Shown here piece after piece: positions 52,407-61,544 of a stretch of 64,000 nt of DNA. Under the pieces are notes generated by a model. The model made no database searches. It worked only from the letters and a program-made list of their open reading frames with translations, and had not been told where the DNA came from. Position 1 is the first letter of the stretch, and each line of letters begins with the position of its first letter. This stretch comes from Sphingobium sp. KCTC 72723 (GTDB lineage: Bacteria > Pseudomonadota > Alphaproteobacteria > Sphingomonadales > Sphingomonadaceae). Both the position numbers and the translations under genes were made by a program. Location: the NCBI RefSeq assembly GCF_014280435.1, contig NZ_CP060388.1:3113501-3177500 (forward strand). Direction: 5' to 3'.

Positions 52407-53393
52407 ATGCGCAAAGTTGCAGCCAGCATGATGGGCGTCATTCTTTTGGCTCTGGCGGCAGGAGCGGTTCCCGCCCATGCGCAATTGCCCTCCACCGCGC
52501 CAGAACCTGCGCTGGGCGATCCGATGCCCGACCGCCGCGTGACCTTTGCCAACGGCGTCACTGCCACCACCGACATCGCCTTTTCGACCATCCCCGGTTA
52601 TCGCCCGATCACGCTCGACCTTTATCGCGCCGCCGATGCCAAGGGTCCGCAGCCACTCGTCATCTACATCCATGGCGGCGGCTGGATGGGCGGCCACACC
52701 CGCCAGTCGGGCGCGTTCAGCGATTTTCCCGCCGTCCTGTCCGCCCTCGCGGCAAAGGGCTATGTCGTCGCTTCGCTCGAATATCGCCTCTCGCTCGAAG
52801 CGCCCTTTCCCGCCGCGATCGACGATGTCCGCACCGCCATCCGCTTCCTCAAGGCCGGGGCGGCAGGCTATGGCATTGATGCGGCGCATGTCGGCGTCTG
52901 GGGTGGCTCTGCCGGGGGACAACTCGCGGCGCTCGCGGCCTTGCAATGTGGCGCAGCGCCCAGCGGATCGGACAAGAGTAACCCGACCCAGTCCGATTGC
53001 GTGCAGGCAGGGGTCGGCTGGTATGGCGTCTATGACTTTGCCTCCATGCCCGATGGCAACATGCCCCGCGCCGAAAATGCCTATCTCGACTGCACCAAGC
53101 CAGCCTGCCCGGCAGACCGCATCGCCGCCGCCAGTCCCGCCGCGCATGTCGATGGCCGCGACCCGCCGATGCTGCTGATCCATGGCACCGATGACAAGGT
53201 GGTGCCGGTGGAACAATCGCGCCTGCTGGCGGATCGGCTGAAGGCGGCGAAGGTGCCAGTCACGCTCGACATCATAACCGGCGTCGGCCACAGCTGGATC
53301 GGAGCCAATGCCGATGCGACCCGTGCCGCCTCGCTCCGTGCGCTCGACCTGACCTTCGGCTTTTTCGACACGCATCTGAAAGGTCGCCACTGA
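52407..53393 (+). CDS. Secreted alpha/beta hydrolase (BD-FAE/esterase-lipase family)
   Basis: 328 residues with a signal peptide ending VPAHAQ. Oxyanion motif YIHGGGWMGG, nucleophile Ser168 in WGGSAGGQ, acid Asp in IHGTDDKVVPVEQS and His in TGVGHSWIG. It is the first of four overlapping genes (next start overlaps its stop by 1 nt). The family includes feruloyl and acetyl esterases, and the locus suggests hydrolysis of a hydroxycinnamoyl or similar ester of quinate or shikimate in the periplasm. Substrate is inferred from context only. Confidence 0.88.
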   Translation: MRKVAASMMGVILLALAAGAVPAHAQLPSTAPEPALGDPMPDRRVTFANGVTATTDIAFSTIPGYRPITLDLYRAADAKGPQPLVIYIHGGGWMGGHTRQSGAFSDFPAVLSALAAKGYVVASLEYRLSLEAPFPAAIDDVRTAIRFLKAGAAGYGIDAAHVGVWGGSAGGQLAALAALQCGAAPSGSDKSNPTQSDCVQAGVGWYGVYDFASMPDGNMPRAENAYLDCTKPACPADRIAAASPAAHVDGRDPPMLLIHGTDDKVVPVEQSRLLADRLKAAKVPVTLDIITGVGHSWIGANADATRAASLRALDLTFGFFDTHLKGRH

Positions 53394-55012
53394 TGCGCGG
53401 CCTGCGCGCTGCGCTGGCGCTCTGCCTGCCGCTGATCGTCGCTAGCACCGCCATGGCACAGGTCGTTCAGGCCAGCGCAGGTGTGCCGGTGAAGACGCAG
53501 GCGGGGCTTGTCGGCGGTATCACTCTGCCATCGGGCGTGCGCGCCTGGCTGGGCGTGCCGTTCGCTGCGCCGCCGGTGCGCGACCTGCGCTGGCGCGACC
53601 CACGTCCGGTCGCGGCATGGACGGGCGTGTGGAACGCGGATCGCCCCGCGCCGGAATGTATCCAGCCGCTGCGGGGCCGGTCGATCAACCATTATTTCGG
53701 TGAGGAGGCGACCAGTGAGGATTGCCTCTACCTCAACATATGGGCGCCCGCCCAGCCCGCACCACCGGGGAAACCCTATCCTGTGGTCGCCTGGATCTAT
53801 GGCGGCGCGTTCAATGTCGGCTCGGCTTCCATGGCCAATTATTCGGGCGAACCGCTTGCTGCCGAGGGGGTGGTCTATGTCGCCCTTTCCTATCGCGTCG
53901 GCGCTCTGGGTTTCCTCGCCCACCCCGGATTGACCGCCGAAGGCGCAGGCCATTCGGGCAATTACGGGCTGAAGGATCAGGTTGCTGGCCTGCAATGGAT
54001 TCAAAGCAATATCAAAGGCTTCGGGGGTGATCCAGCCAATGTGACAGTGGTGGGCCAATCGGCGGGGTCTATGTCCATCTCGCTGTTGCAATCCAGCCCC
54101 GTCGCGCGCGGATTATTCCATCGCGTCGTCGGCATGAGCGGGTCCAGTTTCGGCGACCTGATGGCCCCTGCACCGCTGGCCGACGCCGAACAGGAAGGCG
54201 TCGCCCTGCAACAGGCATTGGGTGCAGATTCGATCGAGGGGATGCGTGATATTCCAGCCGATCGCCTGATCGCCTTGGCGGCGGGCGTCCCCCGCCGACC
54301 GATCGTGCTGGACGGGCAGTTGCTGGCGTTGGCCCCGCCCGCCAGCTTCGCCGCGCGCCAGCAGAATGACGTGGCCGCGATGATCGGCTTCACCCGCGAC
54401 GAAAGTTTCCGCTCGCTGGGGCCAATCAACAGTCCCGCCGATTTCGAAGCGGCTGTGCGCAAGGCGTTCCCCGCCAATGCCGCACAAATCCTGAAACGCT
54501 ATCCCGCCGCCACCGACGAAGCGGCCCGCCGCGCCGCCCGCGACCTGCAACGCGACGCCAGCGTCGGATCGCAAATGGCCGAATGGGCAGGGGCGCAGGC
54601 AGCATCGGGTAGGGCGCCCGTCTATCCCTATTTCTTCACCCGCGTGCATCCCTACACGCCCGGCATCAGCTTTGCGGATCATGACCCCGCAACGGTCGGT
54701 TCATACCACACCGCCGACGTGCCATATTGGCTCGGCACGCTCGACAGCCTCAACCGTTTCCGCACCACCCGCGACTGGAGCGCGGACGACCGGGCTTTGT
54801 CGGCGCAGATGATGGATGCGCTGCTGTCCTTTGCCCGCACCGGCAATCCGGGTAGCGGCTGGCCCGTCTATGGGGACAAGGCACCCCGGATGCGGTTGCT
54901 GGGGCAGGGTGGCGGCACGATCGCCTGGCCGCATCATGACGACCTGCCTTTGCTTGTGGGCGCTCCTGTCGCACCACCACCCGCACCGGGACGCCCCAAT
55001 GTTCGCGATTGA
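53393..55012 (+). CDS. Secreted type-B carboxylesterase
   Basis: 539 residues with a signal peptide ending STAMAQ. Carboxylesterase signatures: EDCLYLNIWAP, VAWIYGGAFNVGSAS, nucleophile Ser223 in VTVVGQSAGSMS, acidic residue in GFTRDESF and His near SYHTADVPYWLGTL. Several bacterial tannases and chlorogenate esterases belong to this or related folds. It overlaps both neighbours, so four genes appear to be translated as one operon. Confidence 0.9.
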   Translation: MRGLRAALALCLPLIVASTAMAQVVQASAGVPVKTQAGLVGGITLPSGVRAWLGVPFAAPPVRDLRWRDPRPVAAWTGVWNADRPAPECIQPLRGRSINHYFGEEATSEDCLYLNIWAPAQPAPPGKPYPVVAWIYGGAFNVGSASMANYSGEPLAAEGVVYVALSYRVGALGFLAHPGLTAEGAGHSGNYGLKDQVAGLQWIQSNIKGFGGDPANVTVVGQSAGSMSISLLQSSPVARGLFHRVVGMSGSSFGDLMAPAPLADAEQEGVALQQALGADSIEGMRDIPADRLIALAAGVPRRPIVLDGQLLALAPPASFAARQQNDVAAMIGFTRDESFRSLGPINSPADFEAAVRKAFPANAAQILKRYPAATDEAARRAARDLQRDASVGSQMAEWAGAQAASGRAPVYPYFFTRVHPYTPGISFADHDPATVGSYHTADVPYWLGTLDSLNRFRTTRDWSADDRALSAQMMDALLSFARTGNPGSGWPVYGDKAPRMRLLGQGGGTIAWPHHDDLPLLVGAPVAPPPAPGRPNVRD

Positions 55013-55532
55013 CGTCGCCCTGTCGCGGCGGAGCATGATGCTCTCTGGCGGCGCGCTTGCGCTCGCCTGGCCCGCTGCCGCCCGCTCGGCGTCCGACACG
55101 CCGGGGCTGGAATTCGTCTATGAAGCCATCGTCACGCTGGAACCGACGATCGAGATCGGCGCGACCCCGCTCGGCACCCGTCGCCGCATCCCTATCACGG
55201 GCGGCCATTTTTCCGGGCCGGACATTCGCGGAACAATATTGTCGGGCGGTGCGGACTGGCAGTTGCAGCGCAAGGACGACTGGACCGTTATCGAAGCGGA
55301 TTATATGATGCGCGCCGACGATGGCGCGCTGATCCATGTCCGCAATGTCGGCCTGACGAACAGCCGCGTTGCAGGCGCAAAGCAGCGCTACCTGCGCACC
55401 GTCCCGACCTTCGAAGCGCCCGATGGTCCCCATGCCTGGCTCAATCAGGCGATCTTCGTCGGCACATTGGGGCCGCCGCCTGATGATGCGCCCAAGCCAT
55501 CGGTGCGCATCCGCGTCTATCGCGTCACATGA
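54999..55532 (+). CDS. DUF3237 family protein with twin-arginine-like signal
   Basis: 177 residues. The N-terminus SRRSMMLSGGALALAWPAAARSA looks like a Tat signal, predicting export of a folded protein. The body matches DUF3237 (LEFVYEAIVTLEP; GTRRRIPITGGHFSGPDIRGTIL; GGADWQLQRKDDW). This beta-barrel family recurs near aromatic and terpenoid degradation genes without a proven activity. It overlaps the carboxylesterase by 14 nt and the next gene by 4 nt. Confidence 0.85.
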   Translation: MFAIDVALSRRSMMLSGGALALAWPAAARSASDTPGLEFVYEAIVTLEPTIEIGATPLGTRRRIPITGGHFSGPDIRGTILSGGADWQLQRKDDWTVIEADYMMRADDGALIHVRNVGLTNSRVAGAKQRYLRTVPTFEAPDGPHAWLNQAIFVGTLGPPPDDAPKPSVRIRVYRVT

Positions 55533-56617
55533 TCCGCCCCGGTGCGGTCGCGGCACTGGCGCTGCTGACGCAGGGCTGCGCAACTACGCCCGCGCCACAA
55601 GCGGATAGCTGCGCGCCCACCGCGCAATTTGCGTTCATCTGCGGCGCGACAAAGCCCGAAGATCTGGCCCGCATCCCCGGCACGCCATGGCTGATCGCCA
55701 GCGGCTTTTCGACCGGCGCTGGCCTGAAACTGGTCGATACGCAGCGTCGCACCGCAACGCTCTGGTATCGCGGTCGCCCGGATCAGGCCGACCCCGAACC
55801 GGCCCAGACCGATTGCGCCAGCCCGCCCGATCCCGCCCTTTTCACGGCCAGGGGGATCAGCCTGCGCGTCCTGTCTCCGGGCAAGGCGCAGTTGCTGGTC
55901 GTCAACCATGGCGGACGCGAAGCGATCGAGCGGTTCGCTGTCGATTTCAGCCGACCCGACGCCGCACCCATATTACGCTGGCAGGGGTGCCTGCTCATGC
56001 CGCCGGGGCAGGTCGCCAACAGCGTTGCCTCCTATGCCGATGGCACAGTGCTGGCCAGCGTGCTGACGCGACCCGGCACCAGCATCACCTATTTCGTGGC
56101 TGGCCGCATCACGGGCGGCGTTTATCAGCGCGCACCGGGCGAAGCGGCCTTCCGCCTGCTGCCCGGCACCGCATTGCCCGGCAATAATGGCCTGGAAACC
56201 GCGCGCGACGACAGCGGCTTCTATGTCGTCGCCTTCGGGTTGCGTCAGGTCGTCGCCTATGGCCGCCATGATACGCGCGAACCGCTCTGGCGCATCACTG
56301 CGCCCGAATTCATGCCCGATAATATCCACTGGGATGGCGACCGGCTGATCCTGGCGGGAATGGTGCGCGACGAGCCGTCCTGCGGCGGCGTGCGGCGGAT
56401 CGTTAACGGAGTGGCCGACGGTATGGCCTGCCATCGCGGCTATGCCGTGGCCCAACTCAACCCGGAAAATCGCCATATTTCGCTGATCGCCTATGGCCCG
56501 CCTGACCCGCAATATAGCGGCGTATCGGCAGCGGTTCTGATGGGTAAGGCGCTCTGGCTCGGCTCCTTTCAGGCCGACCGGATCGCCGTGCGCGACTTGC
56601 ATTATATCGCTCCGTAA
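55529..56617 (+). CDS. Lipoprotein with paraoxonase/SMP-30-like beta-propeller
   Basis: 362 residues. Lipobox LLTQGC (Cys at about 17) predicts a membrane-anchored lipoprotein. The body resembles paraoxonase-type lactonases/arylesterases: LLVVNHGGREAIERFAVDF, VANSVASYADGTVLAS, LPGNNGLETARDDSGFYVVAFGLRQVVAYG and EFMPDNIHWDGDRL, where the conserved Asn and Asp positions would bind calcium. It might open a lactone of quinate or shikimate or split an aryl ester. The ATG overlaps the DUF3237 stop (ATGA). It is the last gene of the esterase operon. Confidence 0.75.
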   Translation: MIRPGAVAALALLTQGCATTPAPQADSCAPTAQFAFICGATKPEDLARIPGTPWLIASGFSTGAGLKLVDTQRRTATLWYRGRPDQADPEPAQTDCASPPDPALFTARGISLRVLSPGKAQLLVVNHGGREAIERFAVDFSRPDAAPILRWQGCLLMPPGQVANSVASYADGTVLASVLTRPGTSITYFVAGRITGGVYQRAPGEAAFRLLPGTALPGNNGLETARDDSGFYVVAFGLRQVVAYGRHDTREPLWRITAPEFMPDNIHWDGDRLILAGMVRDEPSCGGVRRIVNGVADGMACHRGYAVAQLNPENRHISLIAYGPPDPQYSGVSAAVLMGKALWLGSFQADRIAVRDLHYIAP

Positions 56618-56625
56618 ATTTGAAG

Positions 56626-56639
56626 TAACTAGTTAGTAC
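56626..56639. promoter_or_regulatory. Shared palindrome 3 (upstream of aroQ)
   Basis: TAACTA-GT-TAGTAC: 10 of 12 arm positions fit GTACTAnnTAGTAC. It lies 87 nt before the aroQ start and 8 nt after the lipoprotein stop. Confidence 0.6.
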
Positions 56640-56726
56640 ATTTCACTTGCAGCCGTCGCATCGAGGGCTTAAAGCGATTCTGGCGATCGGAAACCAATAC
56701 CGACGCTTTGGGGAGGAGGGCCGCTG

Positions 56727-57185
56727 ATGGGACAGCGTTATATTCATATCCTGAACGGGCCTAACCTGAACTTGCTTGGCGTTCGGGAGCCTGCGATCTA
56801 CGGCCACGAAACGCTGGCCGATGTGGAAGCCGCGTGCCGCGCAGAAGCGCAGGCCGCCGGACTGGACATTCTGTTTCACCAAAGCAACGCCGAACATGAT
56901 CTGGTCGGCTGGCTGCATCAGGCGCGCGTCGGCGCAGTGGGCATCATCATCAATCCCGCTGCCTTTTCCTATGCGGGCTATGCCATATTGGATGCGCTCA
57001 AAATGTGCGAATGCCCGATCGTGGAGGTTCATATTTCCAACATCCATCGCCGCGAAGCGGAATGGCGTTCCCGCTCGATCATGACGCAGGTCGTGACTGG
57101 CATCATTTCGGGCCTTGGTGTCGATGGCTATGCGCTTGCCGTCCGCCATCTGGTGAAACTGGACCAGCGGCAGGTCGCGGCATGA
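56727..57185 (+). CDS. aroQ: 3-dehydroquinate dehydratase, type II (catabolic)
   Basis: 152 residues. Type II dehydroquinase marks: ILNGPNLNLLGVREPAIYG (active-site Arg and Tyr), the Asn in IIINPAAFSYAGYAILDAL, His in VEVHISNIHRREAEWRSRS. The middle motif is unusual: the common AYTHTS is AFSYAG here. It dehydrates 3-dehydroquinate to 3-dehydroshikimate, the substrate of QuiC. Its place in this cluster, overlapping a permease gene by ATGA, suggests a degradative (QuiB) role rather than chorismate synthesis. Confidence 0.9.
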   Translation: MGQRYIHILNGPNLNLLGVREPAIYGHETLADVEAACRAEAQAAGLDILFHQSNAEHDLVGWLHQARVGAVGIIINPAAFSYAGYAILDALKMCECPIVEVHISNIHRREAEWRSRSIMTQVVTGIISGLGVDGYALAVRHLVKLDQRQVAA

Positions 57186-58471
57186 CCGGCATCGCCCAGA
57201 TCCGCCCGACAAAGGCACGTCTTGGCGTGCTGGGCCTTATCAGCGTAGCGACCTTGCTCAACTATATGGATCGCGCCGTCATGGGCGTCGCGGCACCATC
57301 CCTGACGCAGGAACTCAAGATTTCGCCCGAACTTATGGGCGTCCTTTTTTCCGCCTTTTCATGGACCTATGCCGCTGCACAGATTCCCGGCGGCATCGTG
57401 CTGGACCGGCTCGGCACCCGCATCACCTATGCCGGGTCGCTGATCCTGTGGTCCTTCTTCACGCTGCTCCACGGGCTGGCGGGCAATGTCGCGATGCTGT
57501 TCGGCTTTCGTCTCGCGCTCGGCATATCCGAAGCGCCCTGCTACCCCTGCAACAGCCGTATCCTGAGCAGCTGGTTCCCACAGCAGGAACGCGCCCGCGC
57601 CAACGCGGTCTATGCCGTGGGCCAATATGCCGGCCTCGCTTTTTTCAGCCCCATTCTGTTCTGGGTCGTGGGCAGCCTGGGCTGGCGCGCCCTGTTCATC
57701 ATTGCGGGCGGCGCAGGTCTGGCTTTTGGCCTGCTGATGTATGCCCGCTATCGCGATCCGCAGCATAGCGACCGCGTCAACGCAGCCGAACTGGAACATA
57801 TTCGTGCCGGTGGTGGCCTTGCCGATGCCGCTTCGTCCGCGCCAGTCGCCTTCTCCTGGTCCAATGTTCGTAAACTTATGTCGCAGCGCCAGATTCTCGG
57901 CGCGTCGATCGGCCAGTTTTGCGGCAATTCGACACTGGTGTTTTTTCTGACCTGGTTCCCCACCTATCTGGCGACCGAACGGGGCATGGACTGGCTGAAA
58001 TCGGGTACTTTCGCCGTGCTGCCCTATATCGCTGCTTCCGTCGGCGTATTGTTGGGCGGCTATGTGTCGGACATGCTGGTTCGCCGCACCGGGTCCGCCA
58101 ATATCGGTCGCAAGCTGCCGATCGTCGTCGGCCTGCTGCTGGCGTCCACCATCGTCGCGGCCAATTTCGTTGAGAGCAACACGCTGGTCATTGCCATCAT
58201 GTCGGTTGCTTTCTTCGGGCAGGGGATGGTCAATCTGGGCTGGACGCTGATTTCCGATGTCGCGCCGCGCCAATATATCGGCCTGACCGGGGGGGTGTTC
58301 AATCTGTGCGCGAATCTGGCGGGCATCGTGACGCCCATCGTGGTCGGCGTGATCGTGGGCCAGACCGGCTCCTTCTACGGCGCGCTCGGGTTCATCGGCC
58401 TGCTCGCCCTGATCGGTGCGGCGTCCTATATATTCATCGTGGGGGATGTGAAGCGGGTGGAGATGGACTGA
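57182..58471 (+). CDS. MFS transporter, anion:cation symporter (ACS)-like family
   Basis: 429 residues, 12 membrane segments. N-terminal signature LLNYMDRAVMGVAAPSL, then FSAFSWTYAAAQIPGGIVLDRLGTR and LGISEAPCYPCNSRILSSWFP, all typical of hexuronate/galactonate/phthalate-type carriers. It starts at ATG 57182 overlapping the aroQ stop. It is the probable inner-membrane importer of quinate, shikimate or the released aromatic acid. Confidence 0.9.
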   Translation: MTGIAQIRPTKARLGVLGLISVATLLNYMDRAVMGVAAPSLTQELKISPELMGVLFSAFSWTYAAAQIPGGIVLDRLGTRITYAGSLILWSFFTLLHGLAGNVAMLFGFRLALGISEAPCYPCNSRILSSWFPQQERARANAVYAVGQYAGLAFFSPILFWVVGSLGWRALFIIAGGAGLAFGLLMYARYRDPQHSDRVNAAELEHIRAGGGLADAASSAPVAFSWSNVRKLMSQRQILGASIGQFCGNSTLVFFLTWFPTYLATERGMDWLKSGTFAVLPYIAASVGVLLGGYVSDMLVRRTGSANIGRKLPIVVGLLLASTIVAANFVESNTLVIAIMSVAFFGQGMVNLGWTLISDVAPRQYIGLTGGVFNLCANLAGIVTPIVVGVIVGQTGSFYGALGFIGLLALIGAASYIFIVGDVKRVEMD

Positions 58472-58507
58472 CCCGGTCCGACAGGATTTCAGTATTTTTT
58501 CATGAAC

Positions 58508-58521
58508 GAACTAGTTAGTAA
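58508..58521. promoter_or_regulatory. Shared palindrome 4 (upstream of the TonB receptor)
   Basis: GAACTA-GT-TAGTAA: 10 of 12 arm positions fit GTACTAnnTAGTAC. It ends 18 nt before the receptor start, just before the AAGGGAGG ribosome-binding site. Confidence 0.6.
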
Positions 58522-58539
58522 TAAAAAGGGAGGATGAAA

Positions 58540-61476
58540 ATGAAGGGATTATTTCGTGGGGATCTGCGCCGCAGCCTGAAACAAGGCGCGTCCGCAACCG
58601 CATTGACACTCGCCGCATTCGCTGCGCCCGCCATAGCGCAGGATAGTGCCGCCGCGCCGCAGGCCGAAGAACAGCCCGCCGCCGCCGATATTGTCGTGAC
58701 CGGGTCACTCATCGCACGGCCGAACAATGTCGCTGTCAGCCCCATCGTCACCGTGTCCGATGAACTGGTCCAGCAGAGCGGCCAGATCACGCTGGAAGAT
58801 TCGCTGAACCAGCTGCCCGGCTTCACCCCTTCGGGCAATGCAGGCACCGGCGGCCAGGGCAGCGGCGGTCGCGCCACGCTCAACTTGCGCGGCCTGGGTT
58901 CCAACCGCAACCTCATCCTGCTCGACGGTCGCCGCCTGCCGCTGTCGGACATTAACGGCAATGTCGATATCAACATCCTCCCTGAATCCATCATCGGTTC
59001 GGTCGATGTCATCACTGGCGGCGCATCGGCCATTTATGGCTCCGACGCCATGTCGGGTGTCGTCAATTTCAAGACGGACCGTTATTTTGACGGCGTGCGC
59101 GCCGACATTCAAAACGGCAACAGCTTCCGTGGCGACTATGGCAAATTCAACGCTTCGCTGGCGCTGGGAACCAAATTCGCCAATGATCGCGGCCGTTTGA
59201 TGCTGGCGCTCAGCTATGCCAATCGCGATCCGCTGTCGGGGTCGCAGCGTGACTTCTTCGCCAATCGCGTGCCTTCCTCCTTCATCGGCACTGGCGCCTT
59301 CGTTCCCGACGCGCTCAACCTGCCTACGCAGGCGGCGCTTGGCACGGTGTTCGGTCGCTATGGCGTAACCACGCCAATCAACCGCACGCTCAACCTGGGC
59401 TTCAACAATGACGGCACGCTGTTCGTGCAGACCGGCGCAGTCAATTATCGCGGTCCCACCACTGACGGCTATGCCGTGATCGGCAACAATGTCCGTATGC
59501 CGGTCGGCCCGCAGCTTCAGGTTCTCAACGCCTTCGAACGCAAGTCCGCCTTCGCCAAGGGTGAATTCGACCTGACTGAGGATCTGACCGCTTATGGCCA
59601 GTTCCTGTTCGTCGATTCCACCGTCACCACCGAAAGCGGCGGCAGCCTGACGCAGTTTGCGCCGTTCACGACCATTCCCGTCACCAACCCCTTCGTCCCG
59701 GCGGACCTGCGCACGCTGCTCGCTTCGCGCACCAATGCCGCCGCGCCTTTCCGCTGGAGCGCGCGCTATGTCGGCATCCCCGACAAGGGCTGGGACGAAA
59801 ACTATACCGTCCAGCAATATCTGGGTGGCTTGAAGGGCGGCATTGCCGGTTCGTGGAAGTTCGACGCCTTCGTGTCCTACGACCAGACCGTCCATGATCA
59901 GGCGATGTTCAACGCGGTGCTGAAATCGCGGGTCCAGACGCTGCTCAATGCAGCGGACGGTGGCCGGTCGATCTGTTCGGGTGGCTTCAACCCGTTCGGC
60001 ATCACCAATGCGACCAGCCTGTCGCAGGCCTGCGTCGATTATATGACCGCCACGGTCAACAGCAAGGAACGGCTGACCCAGACCCAGGTGCAGGCGCAGG
60101 TCAACGGCCCGCTGTTCAACCTGCCCGCAGGCCCGGTTCAGCTTGCGTTGCTCGGTGGCTATCGCAAGAATAGCTACCGTTTCGATCCCAGCCCCGATCT
60201 GGTGTTGAACAATATCGAAGCCGTAGTCGGATCAAACCCTGCGCGCGGTGGCATCAGCGTCAAGGAATTTGCCGCACAGATCGACGTGCCATTGCTCACC
60301 GACAAACCCTTCTTCCGCGATCTGGGCGTCGGCGCAGCCTTCCGCTATTCGGACTACAACCCGACCGGCGGGGTCAAGAGCTTCGAATTTGACGGCCGGT
60401 GGAAGCCATTCGACGCGCTGCTGATCCGTGGCAGCTATCAACGCGCGGTCCGTGCGCCCAACATCGGCGAACTCTTCTCGCCGGTCACGGGTTCGCAGCT
60501 GGCCATCGGCACGCCGCCGGTTGCCATCGGCGATCCATGCGATGTTCGCTCCACCGCCCGCACCGGCAGCAACGGGACGCAGGTCCGCGCGCTGTGCCTG
60601 GCGCAGGGCATTCCGGGCGCGGCTATCGACGCCTATCAGTTCCCGACCACGGCGACCGGCGGCAACATTCAGGGCAATTCGGGCCTGACCCCGGAAAAGG
60701 CCAATACGTTCAATATCGGCTTCGTCCTCAACCCCAACTTCTCGTCGCCCTGGTTGTCGGGCTTCTCGATGTCGGTCGATTATTACAATATCAAGATCCG
60801 CAACGTCATTTCGACCATCAACGGCCTGACCGTGCTGGCCAAATGCTATAATCTGGACGGCACCAACCCCAGCTATGCGGCCAGCAACGAATTCTGCAAG
60901 CTGGTACAGCGCGATACGACCGGCGAGCTGGTGGCGATCGCCCAGCCTTATCTGAACCTTGGCGCACTCGACACCGATGGCTTGGATGTTCAGCTCAACT
61001 GGTCGCTCAAACTGGCCGAAGCGGGCATTGGCGATGGTTCGGGGCGCATCTATGCGTCCTCGGCGATTGGCTGGCTCAACCATTACAAGATCCAGACCCT
61101 GCCCGGCAGTGTCGCGCAGGATTTTGTCGGCACCAGCACGCCGGGCCGTCCACTGCCGACATGGAAAGCGCTGACGACCGTTGGTTATAATAGCGACGTG
61201 TTCGGCATCGGTATGCGCTGGCGCTATCAGGGCAAGCTGCGGGACATCAGCGCAATCACCAGCCCCACGGCGGAACAGGTCGGGGTCAAGCCCTACAATT
61301 TGTTCGACATCTTCTCGACCGTGGACGTGACCAAGGAAGTGCAGTTCCGCGCAGGCATCACCAACCTGTTCGACAAGGCTATCCCCTTCGTCGCCAGCTC
61401 GCAGAACGGCACGGACGCTGGCACGTATGACATGGTCGGCCGGTCCTTCTATGTCGGCGCGAAGTTCAACTTCTAG
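58540..61476 (+). CDS. TonB-dependent receptor of the quinate/shikimate-type locus
   Basis: 978 residues. The signal peptide ends near APAIAQD. TonB box ADIVVTGSLI; plug with GRATLNLRGLGSNRNLILLDGRR in outline and SIIGSVDVITGGASAIYGSDAMSGVVNFKTD; barrel ends FYVGAKFNF. It belongs to the large sphingomonad receptor group that imports carbohydrates and aromatic glycosides as well as iron chelates. AAGGGAGG is spaced for ATG 58540. Context predicts uptake of a bulky quinate or shikimate conjugate. A terminator follows. Confidence 0.92.
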   Translation: MKGLFRGDLRRSLKQGASATALTLAAFAAPAIAQDSAAAPQAEEQPAAADIVVTGSLIARPNNVAVSPIVTVSDELVQQSGQITLEDSLNQLPGFTPSGNAGTGGQGSGGRATLNLRGLGSNRNLILLDGRRLPLSDINGNVDINILPESIIGSVDVITGGASAIYGSDAMSGVVNFKTDRYFDGVRADIQNGNSFRGDYGKFNASLALGTKFANDRGRLMLALSYANRDPLSGSQRDFFANRVPSSFIGTGAFVPDALNLPTQAALGTVFGRYGVTTPINRTLNLGFNNDGTLFVQTGAVNYRGPTTDGYAVIGNNVRMPVGPQLQVLNAFERKSAFAKGEFDLTEDLTAYGQFLFVDSTVTTESGGSLTQFAPFTTIPVTNPFVPADLRTLLASRTNAAAPFRWSARYVGIPDKGWDENYTVQQYLGGLKGGIAGSWKFDAFVSYDQTVHDQAMFNAVLKSRVQTLLNAADGGRSICSGGFNPFGITNATSLSQACVDYMTATVNSKERLTQTQVQAQVNGPLFNLPAGPVQLALLGGYRKNSYRFDPSPDLVLNNIEAVVGSNPARGGISVKEFAAQIDVPLLTDKPFFRDLGVGAAFRYSDYNPTGGVKSFEFDGRWKPFDALLIRGSYQRAVRAPNIGELFSPVTGSQLAIGTPPVAIGDPCDVRSTARTGSNGTQVRALCLAQGIPGAAIDAYQFPTTATGGNIQGNSGLTPEKANTFNIGFVLNPNFSSPWLSGFSMSVDYYNIKIRNVISTINGLTVLAKCYNLDGTNPSYAASNEFCKLVQRDTTGELVAIAQPYLNLGALDTDGLDVQLNWSLKLAEAGIGDGSGRIYASSAIGWLNHYKIQTLPGSVAQDFVGTSTPGRPLPTWKALTTVGYNSDVFGIGMRWRYQGKLRDISAITSPTAEQVGVKPYNLFDIFSTVDVTKEVQFRAGITNLFDKAIPFVASSQNGTDAGTYDMVGRSFYVGAKFNF

Positions 61477-61487
61477 TCTCTCCCCTA

Positions 61488-61524
61488 CCGCTCCCTGTCG
61501 TCTGAGGCAGGGAGCGGATTTTCT
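61488..61524 (+). terminator. Rho-independent terminator after the TonB receptor
   Basis: CCGCTCCCTG and its exact complement CAGGGAGCGG with a 10-nt loop are followed by ATTTTCTT. It starts 12 nt after the receptor stop and 57 nt before the dehydrogenase gene, which may depend on read-through. Confidence 0.75.
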
Positions 61525-61544
61525 TCCAACGGGATTTTTCAGCC

